From a virus: DNA of 48,152 nt. Each line of letters opens with the position of its first letter. Position 1 is the stretch's first letter. The translations under genes and the position numbers were made by a program. The stretch lies in the IMG/VR virus record IMGVR_UViG_3300017770_000026, positions 1 through 48,152 of that record; one strand, written 5' to 3'. Of the stretch, positions 19,201 through 27,072 are shown one piece after another. Under the pieces are notes generated by a model that saw only the letters and a list, made by a program, of their open reading frames with translations, searched no databases and was not told the origin of the DNA.

Positions 19201-21096
19201 TCCTTCTGTGTACAAGCTTAAGTTGCCGTCAGTAGAGTCTATGACTAATATTTTAACAAAATCAGTGTCTTGACCTTTTAAATAATCACCAACTTGAAAT
19301 AAATCTGTTTGAGAAAAGTTTTCAATAAATAATTTAAACATACCAGATAAATCGCCACTAGTAATAACAGTTTGAAAAGGAGTTACAACCGAAGTTGTTG
19401 TAGTTTGGTTAATGCCTATAATAGTGCTTTTAGCATAAGCGTTAGGTATTTCTTCGTTAAAAGTTACTGTAAGAGCATCACCACAGTAGTTTTCATCTCC
19501 AGGAGAAACTTCAGGCGTAACAACACCATCGTCGTCCCAAGAGCTACTATTAAAGTTTTGATCTTTAGCTGAAATATTTATAGAACTAACACCAGATGCT
19601 GATGTTATAACAGGGGACTGTCTACCAAATTTATCAGACAACACAACACCTATTTCATAAGTTCTTCTTTGTTTTACAGAGTGGAATGGATATTCCTTGT
19701 GTAAGTAATAATTGTTAAAGTCAGCATTACCAAAAGAAGCCTCTGTGTCAAACTTTGCGCTTGTGCCTACGGCGAAGTTTATTCCAGGCGCTTTTTGCCC
19801 TGCTTGAGTAGGTAGTTTTCTTTGCTCTACATAGTTACCATAAACAACTCTATTAGATATTATTTCTTGAGCCTTAGCGCTTAAAGGTACATTGTCGTAA
19901 ACCCTAGTTAATTGATCTTGAGGAAGTGTTTTGTATGGAAGTGTCGACTTGTATTTAAATTGATAAACACCGTTTACACTATCTGTATCGTCAATATCTT
20001 TTAATTCTACCGCTCTTATTAAGTTGTTATCTGATTCTTTGTATAATATTTCTATAGCTACTATATCTAAATCAGTTTTAATTTTTTTAGAAGGTAGTAC
20101 AATATTTAAATTAACAGCCGTAACGTCATTAACCATACCATCAGCAATACCACTAGTATCTTGAAAATATACTTCACCTTTTTTAAATACTTTTTGAAGT
20201 TGAGTTATATTGTAACTAGTTGTTTTAGATATAAAACATATTTGTGTGAAAGGTGCTATTGTAGAATATTCACCGTCAATAAATTTATATCTATATGAAA
20301 ATCTAACAAATTTTTCTCTTAAAAAATCTTCAGGAAAATTGTTTTGAGAGCTAAGCTCCATTGAAGCAGTAGGAGGTACATTTGTAACGTTTCCAAGGTC
20401 GTCTGTAGTTGTTGCCTGTGGATTACCGTTCAAAGTAGTTGTATTATAGTCTAACAATAGCGGAGGCATAAAAGGAGCAAACTTAGCTACACTTATTTTG
20501 TCTTCTTTGTTGTAGTGCCCTGGTATATTTTGAAATATATTAGGAGGGTTATCGGCAGCTATAGAAACATTTATTTTTCTAGGCTGGTTTAAGCCGTCTG
20601 TAAAAAACAATAAATCTTCTAGTAAATTAACACCTGTTATTAAGTGTGTTTTACTGAAGTTTAAAAACAAGCCTTGAGCTAGTAAGACAACCTGAGGAAA
20701 CGAAGTACCATCTGCTTTTGTTGTCATAAATATACCACAAAACAAATTATCTCCGGTTCGTAAAGCAAATTGTTCTGCTGTTTCAGGGCCTAGAACACCA
20801 CCAACAAGACCAGTGTCTTCAGGATTTGGGCAGGTATAGTTTGTGACAAAATAAAATATTTTATTATTTTTTTCGTCAAAAAAGCAACCTATGTTTTCTA
20901 AATCACTGTATTTATCAAGTATTGAATTAGCAATTTTTGTATTACCAAGGATGTTTTGTATTGATCCTACGTCTGAGCCTTCTGAAGTTGTGACTTGTAT
21001 GTTTTGCGCGCTGCGGTACTCTCCATTAGGTAAAATTCTATCATCAATGTCTTGATTCATTTTACCTTGAAGAAACGTCTTTTTATCTTCAGCCAT
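16300..21096 (-). CDS. Large tail stabilisation / muzzle-like protein
   Basis: 1598 residues, beta-rich and Asp/Asn/Ser/Thr-rich. The N-terminal ~30 residues contain Asp-Asp-Arg-Ile-Leu-Pro-Asn-Gly-Glu-Tyr-Arg followed by Ala-Gln-Asn-Ile-Gln-Val. This is the start I associate with podovirus tail tubular B / crAss-like muzzle proteins, whose role is to close the tail tube before DNA ejection. The middle and C-terminal regions look like repeated beta domains, probably surface-exposed. It lies immediately after the ring protein gene (3 bases). Alternative: a tail fibre or adhesin. The position next to connector genes favours the tube. Confidence 0.7.
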   Translation of the reverse strand: MAEDKKTFLQGKMNQDIDDRILPNGEYRSAQNIQVTTSEGSDVGSIQNILGNTKIANSILDKYSDLENIGCFFDEKNNKIFYFVTNYTCPNPEDTGLVGGVLGPETAEQFALRTGDNLFCGIFMTTKADGTSFPQVVLLAQGLFLNFSKTHLITGVNLLEDLLFFTDGLNQPRKINVSIAADNPPNIFQNIPGHYNKEDKISVAKFAPFMPPLLLDYNTTTLNGNPQATTTDDLGNVTNVPPTASMELSSQNNFPEDFLREKFVRFSYRYKFIDGEYSTIAPFTQICFISKTTSYNITQLQKVFKKGEVYFQDTSGIADGMVNDVTAVNLNIVLPSKKIKTDLDIVAIEILYKESDNNLIRAVELKDIDDTDSVNGVYQFKYKSTLPYKTLPQDQLTRVYDNVPLSAKAQEIISNRVVYGNYVEQRKLPTQAGQKAPGINFAVGTSAKFDTEASFGNADFNNYYLHKEYPFHSVKQRRTYEIGVVLSDKFGRQSPVITSASGVSSINISAKDQNFNSSSWDDDGVVTPEVSPGDENYCGDALTVTFNEEIPNAYAKSTIIGINQTTTTSVVTPFQTVITSGDLSGMFKLFIENFSQTDLFQVGDYLKGQDTDFVKILVIDSTDGNLSLYTEGPASLLYKNYTGDPASPVFNDLDTYGFFKYNLTPHGWYSYRVVVKQTEQEYYNVYTPGAISFDNDQDENKTYIPVSSDSINKITRDIEFTNTQEQGLSTSKNRVYPKVVPVKTDKALSEQSDADLLDVISIGTAKEQGLKNDNENVFDFVYESNKNTLMAQLPYGDDNNFIGASVDSGFVGTTRTIITTDTTSDSQLTFGNIKLKNRGKSLVFEDTLFASRIPVYANAFPVGDYLKGENKDLVKIIKVTIASDIVTIECDGAIKKLGDDEDGKDIGANVDIKVFSYKYGSQDRISVFETKPFESVLDIYYETSTAGLVHELNEALSFPSTVKSLNLIDVNFDESVSYFDDNGSWNNEKVATIQLLDQFENELTAGTSPSQINPEVDSDNISTFCRIVSQQGRMINANGTPIQPVEVDRFVIILDQNDNKFKIKPKLGTGNFVYFPNNYPIGYDFLIEVTNNDGEVETLQASISLENIAPNTSATPSNFTTIGAEAGAVVFEFSATNGSSAGDPSDQLGLFYQDASIGDDFTSDITMGFDVNGNSTTNQLEIVPPGSGIIVPRQRVLFDTDGNVRPEVLIDNATGDISLTELHSGNFAADLQVEVIDSTDFGLISSSSSGAQVGGLSFVHELSLIVNDGLIVIEPGNELESSSSTFTDVNNVSVDVFDRSGSDVLFERDSNYTTGIFNNYWSNNLTAEQIQGGMSEIPVENIGIFLWSEASIYRNSQYSPQNPSYYRRKVAYALRVDNEVPKIIKYILPQQPVTGYTDSVGGTVFSSGGIRVYQNHWLASSTTDLDLKHPGGYIYATDVHKSHELVSQSGGTMSKVGLASDIDGDIVNGVGNNAEDNDLSNNRNYLPTFISEIDPSQELWNRNDPSGFYPYGNTPDQQGYFKVYGDGENESAGIAIPSERQGEYNEPKNLLYKAHDTVLLGGITYNILYEIQVGTSFGAFYVDTLNMGRVFLCRAPNS

Positions 21097-21099
21097 GTA

Positions 21100-22206
21100 C
21101 TAGTGTTTAATTTGTTTCGATTTATTTCTCATAACCTGTGTAAGCTCTGAGAGTTTTAGGTTAGATAACCTGATCTTAGCGTTTCTAAGCGCTGCTCTGC
21201 GTTCTTTTTTATATCTTTGTACTATATACTCAGATATGTTTCTTTTAACTGCTAGAACGTTATATGCGATATGCTTGTATAAAGCTTCTTCAGCAAGTTT
21301 GTTTACTTTCATTTCAGCATCAGTACCTAAACCGTCTGAAATATACTCGAGTACAATTAACTTGCCTGATAAGTCACTACTAAAACTAAAGCTACCAGTT
21401 CTTTCATTTATTGTAAAAAATCCGTTTACTTGTGTAGTTTCTGGCGTAGCACCGTATCTTTGTCCGTAATCACTTCTTAAGTAGTCAGATGTAGTTAAAT
21501 ACAAGCTGTCTTCAGACGATAAATCACCTGATATGTTTTTAGGGTCAAATGCTTTCCATCGTTCTTCTGTAACAGAGCTACCTTCAACAGCATTACCATC
21601 GGCATCAAATACATAGTTGTAGTTTTCATCTTGAAGCATTGGCTCTGTTGGATTTGTAGTAAGTGAAGTCGGGTATATAATTCTACGAACGCCTGAGCTA
21701 TCTATGTAACACACTTTAACGTAGTTAACATAGTCTTGAGGCATTGGCATAGACAATGATGGTCCTAGTTCAATTTCTTGTGACTTGACAGTCTTAAGCA
21801 CGTCATAGCTAAATTCTTGTAAACCTCGTTTAGCGTGAAATATTACATCTGACTTAGCCACGTGATCTATTAGTTTACCATCACCTACATAAGCTATCAT
21901 AAAGTTATCTACAATATCTTTAATAGAAGTATATTGATATGTGCCAAAAGTATTATCTAGCAACTTAACCTCAACAACAACATCTTCGTTTGTTTCAAGC
22001 AAGTTTTGCGCAGTACCTGAAAAAGTAATTGTAGCTCCAGATATAGTAAACTCAAAAGTCTCTGCATTATTTAAAAAAGCTCTTACTTGGTTATTAGTAG
22101 GTAATGTTTCAAATGTTAATGTAAAAGAAAAAGCATTTCCGTCTCCAATAAAAGTTTGAGATCCATTGTAATAGTTTTCTTCTGTAACTGTTCCTAATAA
22201 ACTCAT
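21100..22206 (-). CDS. Tail ring / tubular A-like protein
   Basis: 368 residues. The N-terminal ~115 residues form a beta domain. From about 116 there is an Ile-Lys-Asp-Ile-Val-Asp-Asn-Phe motif, a His-Ala-Lys-Arg-Gly-Leu-Gln-Glu-Phe helix and a Met-Pro-Gln-Asp-Tyr-Val-Asn-Tyr-Val-Lys strand. I recognise these from ring/connector proteins of crAss-like and marine podoviruses. The C-terminus is helical and basic (about 310-368). The product should form a ring below the portal that joins the head to the tail tip. It is packed between the adaptor-like protein (1-base gap) and the large muzzle-like gene (3-base gap). Confidence 0.7.
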   Translation of the reverse strand: MSLLGTVTEENYYNGSQTFIGDGNAFSFTLTFETLPTNNQVRAFLNNAETFEFTISGATITFSGTAQNLLETNEDVVVEVKLLDNTFGTYQYTSIKDIVDNFMIAYVGDGKLIDHVAKSDVIFHAKRGLQEFSYDVLKTVKSQEIELGPSLSMPMPQDYVNYVKVCYIDSSGVRRIIYPTSLTTNPTEPMLQDENYNYVFDADGNAVEGSSVTEERWKAFDPKNISGDLSSEDSLYLTTSDYLRSDYGQRYGATPETTQVNGFFTINERTGSFSFSSDLSGKLIVLEYISDGLGTDAEMKVNKLAEEALYKHIAYNVLAVKRNISEYIVQRYKKERRAALRNAKIRLSNLKLSELTQVMRNKSKQIKH

Positions 22207-22207
22207 A

Positions 22208-22966
22208 TTATTGTTCTTGTTGTGTTATTGATTGCTCTTCTTGCTGTGTAGCTTGTATTACAAGTGGATCTTTCACTGTAACACCAAAGTATTTAAGTAT
22301 ACCTAATATTAAATCTGGTTCATCCGAAGAGTGTATTCTAAAATTACTACTGCTGACTTCGTCATAAGTGTAAATAGGAGTACCAAAGCTTGTTGTATCA
22401 ACAGTTGAAACCCAATTTGGATCTCTAGGTTTAGCTATATAATATAAATCTACTTTATTTATAGTGTTTGGAAACACATATAATAAGTCTGCAGAATAAT
22501 AATATACTGGGAAAGTTGTTGATGGAGCCGTTAGTTTTGAAGAAAATAAAAACGGTATTTTAGATTTTTCTATACGCTCTATGTCTGTAAACTCTCCGTT
22601 TACTTTTAAACTTAAAGTCGCATATATATTATTTAAAGCTTGTGTTGCTGTACTTCCAGATATAGGTGTAGAATATCCTGGTGTTTCAAAATAAGTGTTT
22701 GTAGAATCTATTGTAAGAGTTGTAACATCACAAAGAGCATCAATTTTGTCCATAATTTTTCTAGGTATATCACCCGCTCCTTGAGCACCTCTTCCACTTG
22801 TTTGTTTAGCTACAGCTCTGTTGTATTCGTAAAACGCTCTATCAAGTAACTCTAGTTGTACAACTTTAGCTATTTTATTAAAGTTGTCTGGCGTCATATA
22901 GCCGCTACCTTTTTTGTTTAGTATAGATAATACTGTAGTATATACTTTATTTACGTCAATCGCCAT
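22208..22966 (-). CDS. Head-tail adaptor-like protein
   Basis: 252 residues. It begins with a helical region (Val-Tyr-Thr-Thr-Val-Leu-Ser-Ile-Leu, then a Pro-Asp-Asn-Phe-Asn-Lys motif and a Leu-Leu-Asp-Arg-Ala-Phe-Tyr-Glu-Tyr-Asn helix). A beta-rich middle follows, and a Gln-rich tail at the C-terminus. This resembles the adaptor protein that docks under the portal in podoviruses; the assignment rests on gene order and general make-up rather than on a diagnostic motif. It is followed after one base by the ring protein gene and preceded by a hairpin separating it from the gene at 23033. Confidence 0.55.
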   Translation of the reverse strand: MAIDVNKVYTTVLSILNKKGSGYMTPDNFNKIAKVVQLELLDRAFYEYNRAVAKQTSGRGAQGAGDIPRKIMDKIDALCDVTTLTIDSTNTYFETPGYSTPISGSTATQALNNIYATLSLKVNGEFTDIERIEKSKIPFLFSSKLTAPSTTFPVYYYSADLLYVFPNTINKVDLYYIAKPRDPNWVSTVDTTSFGTPIYTYDEVSSSNFRIHSSDEPDLILGILKYFGVTVKDPLVIQATQQEEQSITQQEQ

Positions 22967-22987
22967 ATTTTTATTTTTATTATAGTA

Positions 22988-23015
22988 GTATAGCCACCAT
23001 TATAGATGGCTACAC
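22988..23015 (-). terminator. Hairpin (terminator or processing site) after the 271-residue gene
   Basis: On the minus strand an 11 bp stem (GTGTAGCCATC with GGTGGCTATAC, two G-T wobbles) closes a 6-base TATAAT loop. It begins 18 bases past the end of the gene at 23033 and is followed by an AT-rich stretch with only short T-runs. It could be a weak terminator or an mRNA processing/stability hairpin that sets different expression of the adaptor and tail genes. Confidence 0.55.
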
Positions 23016-23032
23016 CACTTATAATAGTTACG

Positions 23033-23848
23033 CTATTTTAGCTTTTTTTCTATTGATTTGAAAATTTCTACTCCTTCGTCTGTTTTCAAGAAAGCAGCAA
23101 AAGCAGAGTATGGATTTTCATCAAAAGGCACGGTCATTAATTTTCTATCATTTGAACCCCATGCAAAAGTTCTTTGATCTTGTGATAACTTAATAATACC
23201 CATCTCAGCAGCTTTAATTGCTAAGTTTCTAAGTACTACGTTTTCATCGTTTACTAAGTCCAAAAATAATATTGGATTATTTCTAGCAAACATATATAAG
23301 TCTCTCTTAAGCTCAGCAGAACTCATTTTATCTACAGCAGAGCCTAGTTCAACTCTAAGTATTGCTTCTGCTTGATCAACTTCTATAGACATAGCTGTAT
23401 TTAAAGCTTCCATTTCAGTTTCAATGCTTACTAAATCGTCTTTAGCTTCAGCAACCTGATCTTGTTCTTTATATACATAATCTTTTCTAGGGTGATATAA
23501 ACTTAAAAGCTTTTGTAAAGGTTGATTTGTTTTTGGAACATAAAGACCTCCATTTTCAAATATAATATGACCAAGTATTGCTTTGTTATCTTGTTCGTCT
23601 ACAAAGCAAGATTTTTGATTACTTGCATATCTTATTTCTCTGTTATAACCTTTTTCTTCATCAAACCATAACAATGGTTTTCTAGGTGTAGATTTTGATG
23701 CTAAAACATAAGTTAAAGGATCTCCTCTGCCTACTAAAAAGTATCTTCTATCTTTAATTTCCCAATTTGTTTTTGATGGTGCAGTTTTAACTGCTACCGG
23801 TTGAGGTGCAACCTCAATATTTTCTACTGCTTTAGCTTTTTTAGCCAT
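23033..23848 (-). CDS. Structural-module protein of unknown function
   Basis: 271 residues, no family recognised with certainty. The N-terminus is Ala/Val/Pro-rich and probably flexible (1-30). A beta-rich domain follows (30-115), then acidic helices (120-185) and an Ala/Leu-rich helical C-terminal half with Asn-Pro-Ile-Leu-Phe-Leu and Ala-Phe-Ala-Ala-Phe-Leu motifs. No membrane or signal segments are present. It is the first gene after a strong terminator and one copy of the repeated palindrome, so it probably starts its own transcription unit, and it ends before a hairpin. Its place between capsid and adaptor genes suggests a head-completion or connector role. Confidence 0.6.
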   Translation of the reverse strand: MAKKAKAVENIEVAPQPVAVKTAPSKTNWEIKDRRYFLVGRGDPLTYVLASKSTPRKPLLWFDEEKGYNREIRYASNQKSCFVDEQDNKAILGHIIFENGGLYVPKTNQPLQKLLSLYHPRKDYVYKEQDQVAEAKDDLVSIETEMEALNTAMSIEVDQAEAILRVELGSAVDKMSSAELKRDLYMFARNNPILFLDLVNDENVVLRNLAIKAAEMGIIKLSQDQRTFAWGSNDRKLMTVPFDENPYSAFAAFLKTDEGVEIFKSIEKKLK

Positions 23849-23879
23849 AATATAATATAATTAAATAGTTTGTAAAGTA

Positions 23880-23921
23880 TGACAATAGCTTATGTATATA
23901 GTTAGTAATAGGCTAATGTCA
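23880..23921. promoter_or_regulatory. Palindromic element, copy A
   Basis: Imperfect inverted repeat of 42 bp with ends TGACAATAGC and GGCTAATGTCA and a TATA-rich centre. Two further copies lie at 44532 and 45209 in the same orientation. This copy sits between the terminator behind the capsid genes and the 271-residue gene whose start is at 23848. Read on the minus strand it offers GTGACA and TATATA with 16 bases between them, so it could be a promoter, an operator, or both. Confidence 0.65.
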
Positions 23922-23929
23922 CGTTAAAT

Positions 23930-23964
23930 AAACCTAAGGGCGCCGTAAAGACGCCCGTAAGTTT
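23930..23964 (-). terminator. Intrinsic terminator behind the capsid genes
   Basis: On the minus strand a 13 bp stem with one mismatch (core GGGCG / CGCCC, extended by AAACTTA / TAGGTTT) closes a 9-base loop and is followed by TATTTAA. It lies just after the stop of the small head protein gene (23981) and would end the packaging/head transcript, allowing the highly expressed capsid genes to be separated from the tail genes. Confidence 0.75.
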
Positions 23965-23980
23965 AAATTTTAGTACAGCA

Positions 23981-24385
23981 TTATGCAAATGCAGCACCGA
24001 TTGCAATTGTTGAAACTGCACTAATCTCAGGTGTAATGTATGATGTACCTGTTGAGATGTCGTCAGCAACAACTATGAAGTCAGCATCTGCTGAGTCTTC
24101 TCTAAAAGAAGAAGCATTACCAAAAGCTTTTATTAAACCTTTCATAGCAGCTTTGTGAGTATTAACGGAACCAAGAGTTAAAACAACTTTATCGCTGTTT
24201 GTAAAATCTTGTCCGTCAGTTACACCACCAGCAACTCTGATTTGAGGTATAAAAAACAATGTTAATGTGTCATCTGCAGTTGGATGCATACCAAGAAAGC
24301 TAGACAATGGGAAACAAGCTGATTGAGCTGAATCATCGTCATCGCCAATAGTGGCTTGTGTTCTGAAATATAAGTATTTTTCCAT
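23981..24385 (-). CDS. Minor head / decoration protein candidate
   Basis: 134 residues, acidic, beta-rich and without cysteine-based or catalytic motifs. An Asp-Asp-Asp-Asp run is at about residues 15-18. The remainder alternates short hydrophobic strands with Thr/Ser/Asp. It directly follows the major capsid gene (26 bases) and is followed by a strong terminator, the usual position for a capsid decoration or head-stabilising protein expressed at capsid level. The family is not recognised, so the role is inferred from location and composition. Confidence 0.6.
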   Translation of the reverse strand: MEKYLYFRTQATIGDDDDSAQSACFPLSSFLGMHPTADDTLTLFFIPQIRVAGGVTDGQDFTNSDKVVLTLGSVNTHKAAMKGLIKAFGNASSFREDSADADFIVVADDISTGTSYITPEISAVSTIAIGAAFA

Positions 24386-24411
24386 TTCTGTTTAGTTTTT
24401 AAAGGTTAATA

Positions 24412-25842
24412 TTATGATTCTTTTAATAATACAAAGTTATTAGCTCCTTGAACTACTAAACATCTTTCAGACAAATAGTGTACTTCCATAATGTCATCTC
24501 CTGTGTAAGAAGCAGATCCAACAGAACCAGTTACCCAAGATTTCATTCTTCGGTCGTCAGTTTGTGAAGTTCTATATCTTACGTGTAAGAAAGGACGATT
24601 CATGTTTTTACCTAATGACTGATCGTATACAGTTGAAGTTCCAGCAGGAATTAAAATTCCAGAGATATCTCCAAATCCGCCACGAGCAGCAGCATCGTTT
24701 AAGTATTTCCAGTCTGACTTGTAGAAATCATAAGATCCTCTACGGAAAGCAGAAAAACCTAAGTTTAACGCCATGTCAGCATCATTTTGGAAAACGCCAA
24801 AAGAAGCACCGCCATTGTAGTTGGCATTTAATCCAGCTACCATGTCATCAATAGTAAGAGCTAATTCACGATTAACATATAACATGTTTTCTTCAATAGC
24901 ACCTTGCTTATCTAGATTTTTCAACAAGTTGTCAAAATCATTAAGTGAAGCTAAATCTTCGTATATGTTACCTCTTGAAGTTACAGCTGCAAAAAGACCT
25001 TCAGATCCATTTACATCAGTAACGTGATCAGCAACACCAGAAGATGCTTCTGTCAACTCAGCTTCAATCATCATAGTTTCTAAGTAATCCTCGAAACGTA
25101 AACGAGTCTCGCCAGCGGCTTTTAAGTACCAAGAATAGCCAGTTTGTCCAGCTTCGTCAGTAGTTTCAACCCACCCGATTTGAGCAGTATCAGAACCATC
25201 AATTTTAAAGTGATCTTTAATAATCAAAGGTCTGTTGCTAAATTGAGTAAATGAAGGCTTAAGCTCACCTGCCATAGAAGCAGAACCTTTAGCAAATTCA
25301 GAACCATAAACAAATACGTTTATTTTATCAGCATCAGCAAAAGTAACTTCACCAGAGTTAAGCTCGTCTTGAGTGTAAGGCTTAAGTGTAAATGTTTGTA
25401 AACTTACAGCAGAAACGTAGCACTTAAGAGTTTTAAGACCAGTAGCGTTATCAGTTACAATAACAGTATTACCTATTCTTAAAGAGTTGTTTAAAGCACT
25501 TCCTAAAGTACAAAGACCAGAAGAAGCAGTAGTTACAACTACAGTAGAGTTAGCAGTTACGTCATCATTTTTGTAAGCGATGTGTAGTCTATTTTGCTCA
25601 GACCAAATTACTTGATCAGAACTCATAGGCATTTCAGCGCCTACCATTTGTAAAAATCCTCCGATTGTACGGTTTCCGTAGCGCTCTACTTCTTGCTCGT
25701 ACAACTCAGGTAGATATTGTTGTGCCCATCCAGCTGTGCCACTTGACGTAAAGTCAATGTAGTTTTGATCACTAACTGTAAGACTTGGTGAAGGAGTTAG
25801 CGAGTATGAACCAGCTAATCCTAAAGATGTGTTAAATCCCAT
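24412..25842 (-). CDS. Major capsid protein
   Basis: 476 residues. Identification rests on size, position after portal and scaffold genes, and HK97-fold-like features. There is an N-terminal arm with Tyr-Leu-Pro-Glu-Leu-Tyr-Glu-Gln-Glu-Val-Glu-Arg-Tyr-Gly-Asn-Arg and an insertion domain rich in Val/Thr (about 95-175). A long helical stretch lies around 240-270 (Phe-Glu-Asp-Tyr-Leu-Glu-Thr-Met-Met-Ile-Glu-Ala-Glu-Leu), and the C-terminal beta region ends near a Leu-Leu-Lys-Glu-Ser tail. It would form the icosahedral shell. Sequence in this gene is visibly less AT-rich than its neighbours, as expected for a strongly expressed gene. The start follows an A-rich leader without Shine-Dalgarno. Confidence 0.85.
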   Translation of the reverse strand: MGFNTSLGLAGSYSLTPSPSLTVSDQNYIDFTSSGTAGWAQQYLPELYEQEVERYGNRTIGGFLQMVGAEMPMSSDQVIWSEQNRLHIAYKNDDVTANSTVVVTTASSGLCTLGSALNNSLRIGNTVIVTDNATGLKTLKCYVSAVSLQTFTLKPYTQDELNSGEVTFADADKINVFVYGSEFAKGSASMAGELKPSFTQFSNRPLIIKDHFKIDGSDTAQIGWVETTDEAGQTGYSWYLKAAGETRLRFEDYLETMMIEAELTEASSGVADHVTDVNGSEGLFAAVTSRGNIYEDLASLNDFDNLLKNLDKQGAIEENMLYVNRELALTIDDMVAGLNANYNGGASFGVFQNDADMALNLGFSAFRRGSYDFYKSDWKYLNDAAARGGFGDISGILIPAGTSTVYDQSLGKNMNRPFLHVRYRTSQTDDRRMKSWVTGSVGSASYTGDDIMEVHYLSERCLVVQGANNFVLLKES

Positions 25843-25865
25843 TTTTTAGTTTTTTTAAGTTGTTT

Positions 25866-27041
25866 TTATTTTTTTCTAATTTTAAATTTCAACCTTGAAC
25901 TATCTTCACCACCTAATACTTTAACTTTCATGCCACTTGCGTCTACAACTGGTTTAACAGTTCTAGGGCCCATGTCAATGTTTTTTGACTTGATGGCAGT
26001 ATTTTTTATAGCATCAGCTCTACCTTGCTCGTAGAAATGCGATACAATTTTATCGATATTTCTACCTGCAAATAAAGCTTTGTGATAACCTGCAGCGTCT
26101 TTCATCATATCGTTTTCGTCGAGGAACTCCCTCACAAAATTAGATATGTCGCTTTGGTAATCCTTAGTAGCAGCGGCATCTTTTACATTATACCTATATT
26201 TCTTGTCTCCAACTTTAAAATCAAAACCTTTGAAATTTTCGTTAAAAACATTATTGGTACTTTGCTCAAATTGCTTGTACTGCTTCTGCTGGACTTCACT
26301 AGCGGCAGATTGTTTCTGGTTGTACTCGTTATAAAAGTTAATAGCATCTTGCTGGTCTTTAGACAACTTAGAACCCAACTTGACTTCCTTGTAGTATTCG
26401 TCTTTCATTCCATTAAGAAACTTCTTAGCTTTCGCAACTTCTTCTTTCAAAGCCAACTTCTTTTTTCTAATATCGCGCTGTTCATCTAAATCTTCGTCAA
26501 ATGAAAAGCTGTCTTCAATTAAAAAATCAATCTCGCTATTATCTAAGTGAGACTTGGTTGACTTATAATATTCTTTTAATAGTGTGTTATTATCTACATT
26601 AGAGTAATCAGCATTTAGCCTTACATACTCTTCAATAGTACCACCCGTGTCTTCCATAAACTTTACCAAACTTTCAATATTTTCTGGTAGTTTTACTTCT
26701 GGTTGAGGTGTAATTTCTTCTTTAGTAACTTCTTGTGTTACTTCAGCGACAGGCTGTTCTGGTTCGTTGGTTACTTCTTGTAAGACCTCTTCGACGATCT
26801 CTTCTTTTTGCTCAGTGACTGGCTCTTGCGTTTCTTGTGCTTGCACCCGCACTTCTTCTTTAGCATCTGTCTTTTCGTTTTTGTTTTGAAACTTTTTTAG
26901 TTTTCCTAGGTCTAATTTAATAGTACCATCTTCTTTAACTTCTTTATATGAAGTATCTTCTTGAGGTGTTTCTTCTACAGCTTTAGTTTGTTGAACTGTT
27001 TCTTCTACTACCTCTTCTATAGGTTGTGTTTGTTCTGACAT
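25866..27041 (-). CDS. Putative scaffold / head assembly protein
   Basis: 391 residues. The first ~115 residues are extremely acidic with repeated Glu/Gln/Val/Thr blocks and look disordered. A helical, Lys/Glu-rich middle follows (about 150-260) and a basic C-terminus, with Lys/Arg dominating the last 20 residues. An acidic disordered front plus helices and a basic tail between portal and major capsid genes is typical of capsid scaffold proteins. No protease motif is evident here or next to it. The call is by position and composition. Confidence 0.65.
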   Translation of the reverse strand: MSEQTQPIEEVVEETVQQTKAVEETPQEDTSYKEVKEDGTIKLDLGKLKKFQNKNEKTDAKEEVRVQAQETQEPVTEQKEEIVEEVLQEVTNEPEQPVAEVTQEVTKEEITPQPEVKLPENIESLVKFMEDTGGTIEEYVRLNADYSNVDNNTLLKEYYKSTKSHLDNSEIDFLIEDSFSFDEDLDEQRDIRKKKLALKEEVAKAKKFLNGMKDEYYKEVKLGSKLSKDQQDAINFYNEYNQKQSAASEVQQKQYKQFEQSTNNVFNENFKGFDFKVGDKKYRYNVKDAAATKDYQSDISNFVREFLDENDMMKDAAGYHKALFAGRNIDKIVSHFYEQGRADAIKNTAIKSKNIDMGPRTVKPVVDASGMKVKVLGGEDSSRLKFKIRKK

Positions 27042-27072
27042 GATAAAATATTATATAATTGTTTGTTTATTT